Part shown: one piece after another, positions 1 to 5,390 of the stretch
How the letters are laid out: each line of letters starts with the position of its first letter
Position numbering within the stretch: position 1 is the stretch's first letter
DNA from: an uncultured Verrucomicrobiota bacterium
GTDB taxonomy: Bacteria > Verrucomicrobiota > Verrucomicrobiia > Limisphaerales > UBA9464
Length of the DNA: 5,390 bases
Direction: 5' to 3'
Assembly (NCBI GenBank): GCA_903930165.1
Contig: CAIYXO010000654.1
Location: 1 to 5,390 of the forward strand
Notes under the pieces: model-generated
The model's database searches: none
The model's input: the letters and a program-made list of their open reading frames with translations, nothing else
Told to the model about the DNA's origin: nothing
Program-made: the position numbers and the translations under genes

Positions 1-1143
1 CGAGAGTTCGAACAGGGGCAGCGTCCCGTCGATGATCCATTCCTCGTCACCGGTCTTCTCGATGCGGGGCTTCTCGTGGTCGAACTCGTCCTGGATCTGG
101 CCGACCAGCTCCTCCAACACGTTCTCCAGCGTCACCATGCCGGTGGTGCCCCCGTACTCGTCCACCACGATGGCGAGGTGGAGCCGGCGTTCGAGGAAGA
201 GCTGGAGCAGGCGGTCCAGCCGGGCGGTCTCCGGCACGTAGATGACCGGTTTCACCTGGCCGCGAAGTTCCCCGGTGGCGGTGGCCCGTGAACGCGCTGA
301 GTAGAGGTCCTTCACGTGCAGCACACCGACGATCCGGTCGAGATCGCCGTCCTCGCAGAGAGGGAGCCGGGAATAGCGGGTTTCGTCGGCGAGGCGCAGT
401 CCGTCCTGGAGGGAAATCCGAACGTCGAGGAAGACCATCTCGCGGCGCGGGCGCATGACATCGCGGGCGCGGCGGCGGGCGAGGTCGAAGGAGTTCTGGA
501 CGATCTCGCGGGCAAGACTGGACCGGCCCCCGGCGGCGAGGCTGGAGCCGAGCATGAGGCGCAACTCGTCCTCGGAATGCTCCTCGCCGTGACCGCCCCC
601 GGACTCGATGCCGAGCTGTTTCAGGACCCAGAGGGAGGCGACGTTCAGCACCCAGATGAGCGGGTAGGTCAGCCGGTAGAACCAGTGGAGCGGATACGCG
701 ACCCAAAGGGAGGAGGGCAAGGGCCTCTTGATGGCGACGAACTTCGGCGCCTGTTCGCCCACCACGACGTGGAAGAAGGTGACGACGGTGAGGCCGACGG
801 AGGCGGCGAGGAGGTGGCGGACCCTTTCCGACTCGATCCGGAACCAGCCGAAGACCGGGTGGAGCAGCGCCTCGAACACCGGCTCCGCAACCCAGCCCAG
901 GGCGAGGCTGGCGAGGGTAATTCCCAACTGGCAGGCGCTGAGGTAGGGATCGAGGTTCGCGAGGATGTGCCGCGCCATCGCCGCGCGCCGGTGACGGGTG
1001 CGGAGAAGCGGGTCGAGCTGGGTGTCTCGGATCTTCACCAGCGCGAACTCCGCGGCGACGAAGAAGCCGTTGAGGGCGACGAGCGCGAGGGCGAGTCCGA
1101 GCTTGCCCGCGATCTCCCAGAGGGTGGCCGGGGAGTCGTTCAT
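1..1143 (-). CDS. HlyC/CorC (CNNM) family membrane protein, DUF21 + CBS pair, 3' end outside window
   Basis: This inner-membrane protein belongs to the CNNM/CorC family, whose studied members act in Mg2+ (and Co2+) efflux or homeostasis. The first 381 residues are visible and the reading frame is open to the left edge. The DUF21 transmembrane domain covers about residues 10-180. It starts with a hydrophobic helix (LALALVALNGFFVAAEFAL), carries QLGITLASLALGWVAEP (about 72-88) and has the family E-x-x-P-K signature at E130-K134 (GEQAPK). The cytosolic CBS pair follows: CBS1 about 223-281 (ARDVMRPRREMVFLD, RIVGVLHVKDL) and CBS2 about 295-350 (LAIVVDEYGGTTGMVTLENV, EELVG). The CorC_HlyC C-terminal domain begins near residue 368 (EWIIDGTLPLFELS) and is cut off. 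By family length, roughly 50-70 residues are missing. The ATG overlaps the stop of the upstream gene (ATGA), and GGAGG lies 7 bases before it, which fixes the start. It is the last visible gene of a three-paralogue operon. The exact ion is not deducible from the sequence. Confidence 0.93.
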   Translation of the reverse strand, partial: MNDSPATLWEIAGKLGLALALVALNGFFVAAEFALVKIRDTQLDPLLRTRHRRAAMARHILANLDPYLSACQLGITLASLALGWVAEPVFEALLHPVFGWFRIESERVRHLLAASVGLTVVTFFHVVVGEQAPKFVAIKRPLPSSLWVAYPLHWFYRLTYPLIWVLNVASLWVLKQLGIESGGGHGEEHSEDELRLMLGSSLAAGGRSSLAREIVQNSFDLARRRARDVMRPRREMVFLDVRISLQDGLRLADETRYSRLPLCEDGDLDRIVGVLHVKDLYSARSRATATGELRGQVKPVIYVPETARLDRLLQLFLERRLHLAIVVDEYGGTTGMVTLENVLEELVGQIQDEFDHEKPRIEKTGDEEWIIDGTLPLFELS

Positions 1144-2129
1144 GCCGGCACCTCCAGGAAGAGCGCGCGGAGCAGGTCGGAAAGCGTGACCAGGCCGGTC
1201 TCCTGGCCTTCGGCGCCGCGGACGATCGCCATGTGCTGGCCCGAGCGCTGGAGGATTCGGAGCGCCTCCTCGATGCGGACGGAATCCTCCAGGTACAGCG
1301 CCGGGCGAAGCCAGTCCTGGACGAGCAACCGGGCGGGATCGGGATCGGTGTGGAGGAGGTCCTTGAGGCTGACCACACCCACGATCCGGCGTCGAACATC
1401 GGTCCCGCTCCAGACCGGCAACCGGGTGTGGCCTCCGACCCGGCCGATCTCGAGCACCGCGGCGACGGGCAGTGAGGCGTCGACGGTGTCCGCCCGGTCG
1501 AGGGGCTGCGCGACCCGGCCGACGGTGAGGTTCTGGGCGTCCAGGACGCGGCCGATCAGCGACTTCTCGGTCTTCGTGAGGCCGCCGCTGGAGGATTGGA
1601 TCATCGCCTTGAGCTCATCCCGGTTGGCGAAGAGGCGTCCGGTGAGCGCATGGTCGCCGGTGATGCGGAGCAGCAGGGCGGCGAAGCGGCCCACGAGGTA
1701 GACCACGGGAGAAAGCACCCGTTGGACGCCGGCGTACACGGGCACGAGGTAGATGCAGAGGCGGTTCGGGAACTTCTGGAAGAGCCGCTTGGGCAGGAGT
1801 TCGCAGGTGAGGTAGATGGCCAGCCCGAGCACGATGAGGAGAAGCACGAACGCCACCGAGTTTCCGCCAGCGAGCCGGCGGAGGTCGCCGAGAAGGAGCG
1901 TGACGGCCGCGAAGTTGGAAATCGTGTTCCCGACCAGGATGGTCCACAGGAACTCCTCGGGCCGGTCCATGTAGGTGAGGAGACGCCGGGCGTTCCCCCG
2001 TCCCGCGCGGGCCATCTGGCGGATCCGGAGACGGCTCAACTCGAAGACCCCGGCTTCCATGCCGGACAGGAAGAACGAGAGCAGCAGCCAGCCGGCAACC
2101 GTCCACCAATGCATTGCCGCATCGTTCAC
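1140..2129 (-). CDS. Short CNNM/CorC-type membrane protein (DUF21 + CBS pair, no C-terminal CorC domain)
   Basis: This 329-residue membrane protein is the middle member of a three-gene paralogous operon. The DUF21 domain covers about residues 8-160. It has an N-terminal helix (VAGWLLLSFFLSGMEAGVF), the GNTISN motif at 67-72, a long hydrophobic segment at 91-108 (SVAFVLLLIVLGLAIYLT) and E-x-x-P-K at E110-K114 (CELLPK). CBS1 is about 201-259 (RIVGVVSLKDLL) and CBS2 about 270-324 (TGLVTLSDLLRALF). Two deviations are visible. CBS1 has VAQPLDR where relatives have the M-x-P-R motif. CBS2 has AIVRGAEGQETG in place of AIVVDEYGGTxG. The protein ends right after CBS2, so the CorC_HlyC domain of standard members is absent. 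The start is GTG, placed by GGGAGG 7 bases upstream and by the GTGA overlap with the preceding gene. An internal ATG at codon 6 is a less likely start. A role in Mg2+ transport, or as a partner of the neighbouring paralogues, is inferred from family and context. Confidence 0.9.
   Translation of the reverse strand: MNDAAMHWWTVAGWLLLSFFLSGMEAGVFELSRLRIRQMARAGRGNARRLLTYMDRPEEFLWTILVGNTISNFAAVTLLLGDLRRLAGGNSVAFVLLLIVLGLAIYLTCELLPKRLFQKFPNRLCIYLVPVYAGVQRVLSPVVYLVGRFAALLLRITGDHALTGRLFANRDELKAMIQSSSGGLTKTEKSLIGRVLDAQNLTVGRVAQPLDRADTVDASLPVAAVLEIGRVGGHTRLPVWSGTDVRRRIVGVVSLKDLLHTDPDPARLLVQDWLRPALYLEDSVRIEEALRILQRSGQHMAIVRGAEGQETGLVTLSDLLRALFLEVPA
1151..1155 (-). promoter_or_regulatory. Ribosome binding site of the left-most CNNM/CorC gene
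   Basis: On the minus strand GGAGG sits 7 bases before the ATG at 1143, inside the last codons of the preceding gene. With the ATGA stop/start overlap this supports translational coupling and confirms the start. Confidence 0.75.
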
Positions 2130-3367
2130 CGGGCGCCCTCCCTTTCGACGAGCAGTTCACGGACACGACGCTCGTCGGCCTGCTGGACGGTGAGTCGGAG
2201 GCCCTGGTACCGGAAGGATTCCCCGACCGCCGGTACGACGTCCGCGAGGAACATGGCGAGTCCGGCCATGGTTTCCACGCCTTCCGGGGCGCCCAGGTCC
2301 GGAACCTCGCGGCGGAAGTCGTCGAGGCGCATCGCACCGTTCACCCGCCATCGTCCGGGCCCGAGCCGTTCGAAGACGAAACGCTGGGGCTCGCCCTCCC
2401 GGCGGATCTCCCCGACGACGGTGGCGAGGATGTCCTGCAGGGTGATGAGGCCGGCGGTGCTGCCGTACTCGTCGAGGACGATCGCCACCCCGCGACGCTG
2501 GCGCTGCATCGACTCGAACAACGTCAGGAGGTTCATGCTTTCCGGCACGAACGAGGGGAACTCCATGGCGAGGAAGAGGTCGGGCTCCGGGGACAGGAGC
2601 AGGGTGCGGGTGTTCAACACGCCGACCACGTTGTCGGGCGTCTCGTCGTAAAGCGGGATCCAATGGTGGCCGGAGTGGCGGGCGGCGGCGACCATCCCAT
2701 CGATCGGCATCTCGTCGGGCAGCATGACCGTCCTGGCTCGCGGCCTCATGGCGTCGCGGGCGCTCCGGCGGTCGAGGGCCAGCAGATGGAGCAGGATCTC
2801 CCGCTCCCCATCCCCCACCGTTCCCTGCTGGTGGGCGATCTCGATGAGGTCGGCGTATTCGTCGTCCGAGACCCCGCCCACCGGCTTGACCGACCTGGGA
2901 ACGACGAGGGCGAGGATGAAATCGACGATCCGGCGGGCGACGTCGCGGACCGGACGGGTGATCTGGACGAAGACCCACATGGGCGCTGCGACGCGGACCG
3001 CCCAGACCTCGGGACGTCGGACGCCGAGGGCCTTCGGGGTGACTTCGCAGAAGAGGAGGAGCAGCAGGAGGAGCCCGACCACGGCGGCCCAACCGGGCCA
3101 ACCGCCGCCGGAGGCGCCCATCACCCACCCGACCGTGACCGCGACCAGGGCGGCGTTGGCGAGGGTGTTGCCGAGGACGATTGCGGCGAGCACCTCCGAG
3201 GGCTCCGCAAGGAGGCGGCCGACGCGTTCCGCCCGCGTTCCTCCCTGCTCCACCAACCGGCGCACACGCCAAGTCCCCAGGGAAAACAGGGACGATTCGG
3301 CCAGGGCGAAAAGGAAGCTGGCTCCGATGAGGAGGAGAAGGAGGGCGATGGGGCCAAGGAATTCCAC
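2126..3367 (-). CDS. CNNM/CorC-type membrane protein with DUF21, CBS pair and CorC_HlyC domain
   Basis: This complete 413-residue protein is the first gene of the operon. The DUF21 domain covers about residues 3-158. Helix 1 is EFLGPIALLLLLIGASFLF, ending in ALAES. GNTLAN is at 66-71, a strongly hydrophobic stretch at 93-106 (WAAVVGLLLLLLLF) leads into E-x-x-P-K at E108-K112 (CEVTPK), and a further amphipathic or membrane region lies at 122-157. CBS1 is about 202-257 (ARDAMRPRARTVML, NVVGVLNTRTLL) and CBS2 about 268-320 (VAIVLDEYGSTAGLITLQDI, VVGEI). The CorC_HlyC domain is about 338-408 (RWRVNGAMRLDDF, then YQGLRLTVQQ). Length and domain order match standard family members that act in Mg2+/Co2+ efflux or homeostasis. 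The start is GTG, chosen because it is the only usable start between the in-frame TGA upstream and helix 1. No Shine-Dalgarno sequence precedes it. The stop overlaps the next gene's GTG (GTGA). Both downstream genes probably depend on this gene's promoter. Confidence 0.91.
   Translation of the reverse strand: MEFLGPIALLLLLIGASFLFALAESSLFSLGTWRVRRLVEQGGTRAERVGRLLAEPSEVLAAIVLGNTLANAALVAVTVGWVMGASGGGWPGWAAVVGLLLLLLLFCEVTPKALGVRRPEVWAVRVAAPMWVFVQITRPVRDVARRIVDFILALVVPRSVKPVGGVSDDEYADLIEIAHQQGTVGDGEREILLHLLALDRRSARDAMRPRARTVMLPDEMPIDGMVAAARHSGHHWIPLYDETPDNVVGVLNTRTLLLSPEPDLFLAMEFPSFVPESMNLLTLFESMQRQRRGVAIVLDEYGSTAGLITLQDILATVVGEIRREGEPQRFVFERLGPGRWRVNGAMRLDDFRREVPDLGAPEGVETMAGLAMFLADVVPAVGESFRYQGLRLTVQQADERRVRELLVEREGAR
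2137..2142 (-). promoter_or_regulatory. Ribosome binding site of the middle CNNM/CorC gene
   Basis: The minus strand reads AAAGGGAGGG, with the GGGAGG core 7 bases before the GTG at 2129. This favours the GTG over the ATG five codons further in. It lies in the end of the preceding gene, consistent with coupled translation. Confidence 0.75.
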
Positions 3368-3448
3368 GACGAGCGGTGTCGACGATGCCGTCCGGAGGAC
3401 TTCCGTTCAACCGGCAATACCCATGGGAACCGGACCCTCACCCGGAAG

Positions 3449-3489
3449 GGCTGTATTCCGTACTGTCTTGGGCGGCACCCGGTACAGCC
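3449..3489. repeat. Spaced inverted repeat GGCTGTA ... TACAGCC
   Basis: The 7-bp arms at 3449-3455 and 3483-3489 are exact reverse complements, separated by 27 bases. The repeat sits just upstream of the candidate promoter of the rightward gene. It could be a paired regulator site, or a weak long-loop hairpin. A 7-bp match at this distance can occur by chance. Confidence 0.3.
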
Positions 3490-3498
3490 ACTTCCAAA

Positions 3499-3529
3499 TT
3501 GACCGGAACCGCGCCATAGGGCCTATTTT
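3499..3529 (+). promoter_or_regulatory. Candidate sigma-70-type promoter for the PEP-CTERM gene
   Basis: TTGACC at 3499-3504 matches the -35 consensus in five of six positions. TATTTT at 3524-3529 is a possible -10 element. The 19-base spacer is longer than the ideal 17. This is the best promoter-like pair upstream of the gene and leaves a leader of roughly 50 bases. Verrucomicrobial promoter preferences are not well enough known to me to be firmer. Confidence 0.35.
3516..3526. repeat. Short dyad ATAGG-G-CCTAT overlapping the possible -10 element
   Basis: The 5-bp arms ATAGG and CCTAT are perfect reverse complements around one central G. The loop is too small for an RNA hairpin, so a protein-binding half-site pair is the more natural reading. 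It overlaps the candidate -10, where a repressor could act. It is short enough to be chance. Confidence 0.25.
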
Positions 3530-3588
3530 TCGTTCCGGAGGGGACCCAAACTCCAGCCTGCCAAGCTGTGGTCTCCTCCCTATCGAAC

Positions 3589-4299
3589 ATGAACATCAAG
3601 GTTTCCAAGTCCATCCGCGGTCACGGGATCGTCCCGGGAATCCTCCTGGCAACCGCCTTGGCAGGCTTCGGTCCCGTCGCGAACGCCGCGCTTCAGGTCC
3701 AGCAGTGGCAGGGCTCCAACGCCGGTTGGGGCGGCCTCTCCGGCGTGGACACCGCCATCTCCCTGCGCTCGCCTGACATCACGGCGGTCGCCAACGTGAT
3801 CGACTACACGGACGATCCCTCGGGTTTCCAGGGGGAGATCGCCGGCAACAGCCCTTGGCCTCTGGCCGTTTCGCTGTTGCAGACCGGCACCGGAGCCACC
3901 GCCAACTCGGATTTCGCGGCCCGGATCTCCGGCCTGCTGAACGTCTCCGTGGCCGACACCTACCGTTTCCGGACCTACTCGGACGATGGCGTCCGGCTTC
4001 GGGTCAATGGCACGACGGTCATCCAGGACGACACCTACCACCCGGAACAGGTGAACAACGGAAGCATCTTCCTGTCGCCCGGCGCTTACCTGGTGGATCT
4101 GGTGTTCTTCGAAGGTGGCGGAGAGGCCTCGTTGGAGTTCCTCATGGCCGGCAGCACCGGCAATTTCGCACTCGTCGGACAGCTCCCGGGCACGTCCACG
4201 TCGTTGAACGCGGTTCCGGAACCCTCCACCTACGCGGCCATCGTCGCGGCGGCTGGCATCGGCGCGGCCGCCTGGCGCCGCCGCCGTTCGGTGCGCTGA
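3589..4299 (+). CDS. Exported PA14-like protein with PEP-CTERM sorting signal
   Basis: This 236-residue protein should be exported and then processed by an exosortase. A Sec signal peptide spans residues 1-33: a basic start (MNIKVSKSIR), a hydrophobic core (GIVPGILLATALAG) and a VANA-A cleavage site. The mature part resembles a PA14 beta-barrel domain over about 34-195. The clearest part is TYRFRTYSDDGVRLRVNG at 124-141, followed by SIFLSPGAYLVDLVFFEGGG and ASLEFLM. Paired aspartates at 132-133 match the position that binds calcium or glycan in some PA14 adhesins, so carbohydrate binding is possible but unproven. The C-terminus is a PEP-CTERM tail: VPEPS at 209-213, a hydrophobic helix (AAIVAAAGIGAAAW) and RRRR at 230-233. 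The protein is therefore a candidate surface, biofilm or polysaccharide-associated factor. I chose the ATG because it gives a normal signal peptide. An in-frame GTG at 3568 would add seven residues. Neither start has a Shine-Dalgarno sequence at normal distance. No exosortase gene lies in the window. Confidence 0.87.
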   Translation: MNIKVSKSIRGHGIVPGILLATALAGFGPVANAALQVQQWQGSNAGWGGLSGVDTAISLRSPDITAVANVIDYTDDPSGFQGEIAGNSPWPLAVSLLQTGTGATANSDFAARISGLLNVSVADTYRFRTYSDDGVRLRVNGTTVIQDDTYHPEQVNNGSIFLSPGAYLVDLVFFEGGGEASLEFLMAGSTGNFALVGQLPGTSTSLNAVPEPSTYAAIVAAAGIGAAAWRRRRSVR

Positions 4300-4372
4300 T
4301 CCACGGGTCCCGATTCTGCTTCCAGGTCTCCCCTCTGGAGATCTTGCGTCCGCACGGCCTGCCAAACGCCAA

Positions 4373-4402
4373 TCCACCGGGAGACTCGGTCCTCCCGGTG
4401 GA
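4373..4402. terminator. Hairpin between two convergent genes, possible bidirectional terminator
   Basis: TCCACCGGGAG at 4373-4383 and CTCCCGGTGGA at 4392-4402 form a perfect 11-bp, GC-rich stem with an 8-base loop. It lies 74 bases after the stop of the PEP-CTERM gene and 115 bases past the stop of the leftward activator gene. That is where a shared terminator would be expected. No T-run follows on the plus strand. On the minus strand the stem is followed by TTGGCGTTTGG, only weakly T-rich. It may act with other factors or as an mRNA-stabilising 3' structure. The remainder of 4300-4516 shows no gene. Confidence 0.5.
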
Positions 4403-4516
4403 GGAGCCCGCGTCCACATCTTCGAAGGAATCAGCCCACCGCCCTTCCTGCCAAGGTGTCTGGGATTCCGGTCCACATCGGCGGGAAACGTCCGGCGTCC
4501 ACCAAAAGGTGCCTCA

Positions 4517-5390
4517 TCACCGGATCCCCAGAGCCTTGATGCGCGATGCCAAGGTCGTCGGCTTCATGTTCAGCACTTCGGCGGCACCACCGCGGCCGAA
4601 TACCTTCCCCCCGCTTTGCTTCAGTGCCGCGGCGATGCTTTCCCGCTCACGTCGCCTCCATTCATCGCGGGTAAGGATGGGAGCCCTGTCATCCGGGGCG
4701 GGAGCCGAGGAAGCCACGCGGGGCAGGCCGGACTGGGGCAACTCGAACTGCAGCGGTCCGTCCTGGGCGAGGATCACGGCCCGCTCCACCGTGTTCTGGA
4801 GTTCGCGGATGTTTCCGGGCCAGTCGTGGGCAGCGAGTTGTCCGGCATGGGCCTTGGTGAACCGGGGCACGGGCCGGTTCATCCGGCGGGCCGCCAACCG
4901 GACGAAATGCGCGGCCAACGGACCGATGTCCTCGCTGCGTTCGCGGAGCGGCGGGACCTCGAGCGGAAAAACGCTGAGCCGATAGAAGAGGTCCTGGCGG
5001 AACCGGCCTGCAGCCACCTCCCGCTTCAGGTCGCGGTTGGTGGCGGCGACGATCCGGACGTCGACCTTGCGCACGCGGGTGTCGCCGACGCGCTCGATCT
5101 CCTGCTCCTGGAGGACCCTTAGGAGCTTGGTCTGCATGGCGAGGGGTACCTCGCCGAACTCGTCGAGGAAGAGGGTGCCGCCATCGGCGAGTTCAAAGCG
5201 GCCGGGCTTGTCCCTCATCGCGCCGGTGAAGGCGCCCTTGACGTGGCCGAAGAACTCGCTTTCGAAGAGCGACTCCGGCACCGCACCGCAGTTCACTTTG
5301 ATGAGGGCGCGCCCCTTGCGTCCGCTGCCCTCGTGGAGGGCGCGGGCCACGAGTTCCTTGCCGGTGCCGCTTTCACCGGTGATGAGGACC
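4517..5390 (-). CDS. Sigma-54-dependent AAA+ transcriptional activator, Fis-type DNA-binding domain, 5' end outside window
   Basis: This bacterial enhancer-binding protein uses ATP hydrolysis to open promoters held by sigma-54 RNA polymerase. The last 290 codons are visible and the frame is open at the right edge. The AAA+ domain shows Walker A GESGTGKE (5354-5377), the sigma-54-contacting GAFTGA loop (5219-5236), Walker B GGTLFLDE (5159-5182), sensor I AATNRDL, the arginine-finger region GRFRQDLFYRL, PPLRER and the WPGNIREL segment. All look intact, so the ATPase should be active. A linker of about 35 residues leads to a Fis/HTH_8 helix-turn-helix that ends the protein (SIAAALKQSGGKVFGRGGAAEV, cut here, then LNMKPTTLASRIKALGIR). 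The GRGGAAEVLNMKPTTLASR form is common in FhlA/NorR-like activators, which carry GAF sensors, but the sensor region is outside the window. A response-regulator (NtrC-like) architecture is equally possible. The gene converges on the PEP-CTERM gene. Its targets are unknown. Confidence 0.95.
   Translation of the reverse strand, partial: VLITGESGTGKELVARALHEGSGRKGRALIKVNCGAVPESLFESEFFGHVKGAFTGAMRDKPGRFELADGGTLFLDEFGEVPLAMQTKLLRVLQEQEIERVGDTRVRKVDVRIVAATNRDLKREVAAGRFRQDLFYRLSVFPLEVPPLRERSEDIGPLAAHFVRLAARRMNRPVPRFTKAHAGQLAAHDWPGNIRELQNTVERAVILAQDGPLQFELPQSGLPRVASSAPAPDDRAPILTRDEWRRRERESIAAALKQSGGKVFGRGGAAEVLNMKPTTLASRIKALGIR

Larger units (their letters stand above)
3368..3588. promoter_or_regulatory. 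Divergent intergenic region between the CNNM/CorC operon and the PEP-CTERM gene
   Basis: This stretch of 221 bases separates two divergently oriented genes, so it should carry promoters for both. It is visibly less uniformly GC-rich than the flanking genes, with an AT-rich patch at 3524-3530. It contains a possible promoter for the rightward gene, a spaced 7-bp inverted repeat and a short dyad, listed separately. Several CCGGA/TCCGG blocks recur, including CCGGAGG near both ends. I found no convincing -35/-10 pair for the leftward operon. Confidence 0.5.

Noticed and set aside
47..1399. Minus-strand open frame of 450 codons
   Set aside because: It is an Arg/Pro-rich shadow in another frame of the real genes at 1-1143 and 1140-2129, which carry the family motifs and good ribosome binding sites.
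316..1701. Long plus-strand open frame of about 460 codons
   Set aside because: It lies antisense to two clear CNNM/CorC genes, its product is low-complexity and rich in Glu, Gly and Arg with no domain, and long antisense frames are expected in GC-rich coding DNA.
2157..3410. Minus-strand open frame of 417 codons
   Set aside because: It is an Arg/Pro/Gly-rich shadow in a different frame of the gene at 2126-3367.
2114..3502. Long plus-strand open frame of about 460 codons
   Set aside because: It is antisense to the complete 413-residue CNNM/CorC gene and its Gly/Asp/Glu-rich product has no recognisable motif.
3568..3588. Upstream in-frame GTG as start of the PEP-CTERM protein
   Set aside because: It adds seven residues before an already typical signal peptide and has no ribosome binding site. 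The nearest purine-rich block, GGAGGGG at 3537-3543, is too far upstream.
3368..3588. Possible sigma-54 -24/-12 promoter in the divergent region
   Set aside because: The closest candidates, such as GGCACCCGGTACAGCC on the plus strand and TGGCAGGCTGGAGTTTGG on the minus strand, have the wrong GG-to-GC spacing or lack the GC element.
3580..4476. Minus-strand open frame of 298 codons opposite the PEP-CTERM gene
   Set aside because: The plus-strand frame has a signal peptide, PA14 motifs and a PEP-CTERM tail. The opposite frame has no membrane, domain or motif signal.
4500..4511. CACC-AAAA-GGTG hairpin just after the sigma-54 activator gene
   Set aside because: The stem is only 4 bp with no following T-run, too weak to call a terminator.

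Overview
The window is GC-rich, gene-dense chromosomal DNA from a Gram-negative-type bacterium. A secreted protein with a PEP-CTERM sorting tail (VPEPST, a short hydrophobic helix, then RRRR) implies an exosortase host. Together with the GC-rich codons, a PA14-type secreted protein and the lack of a Shine-Dalgarno sequence at two of the starts, this fits Verrucomicrobiota or a relative. That is an inference: no rRNA or marker gene is present.

Layout. Positions 1-3367 hold three minus-strand genes, transcribed right to left (2126-3367, then 1140-2129, then 1-1143, which runs off the left edge). All three encode CNNM/CorC (HlyC/CorC, DUF21 plus CBS-pair) membrane proteins. Successive genes overlap by 4 bases (GTGA and ATGA), so they look like a translationally coupled operon of three paralogues. 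They belong to at least two distinct branches of the superfamily, and the middle one lacks the usual C-terminal domain. A divergent intergenic region (3368-3588) separates this operon from a plus-strand gene (3589-4299) for an exported PA14-like, PEP-CTERM protein. A spacer of about 220 bases with a strong 11-bp hairpin follows. The window ends with the 3' part of a minus-strand sigma-54-dependent AAA+ activator (4517-5390), whose N-terminal sensory region lies beyond the right edge.

How the genes relate. The three CNNM/CorC proteins probably act together at the inner membrane in divalent-cation (Mg2+) transport or its control. The PEP-CTERM protein is a surface or extracellular-matrix candidate. 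The activator reads toward it from the opposite strand. No sigma-54 -24/-12 promoter was found in the divergent region, so a regulatory link between the two is unproven. I see no tRNA, rRNA, CRISPR array, insertion sequence or phage gene, and no clearly new system. The most unusual point is the coupled triple CNNM/CorC operon.
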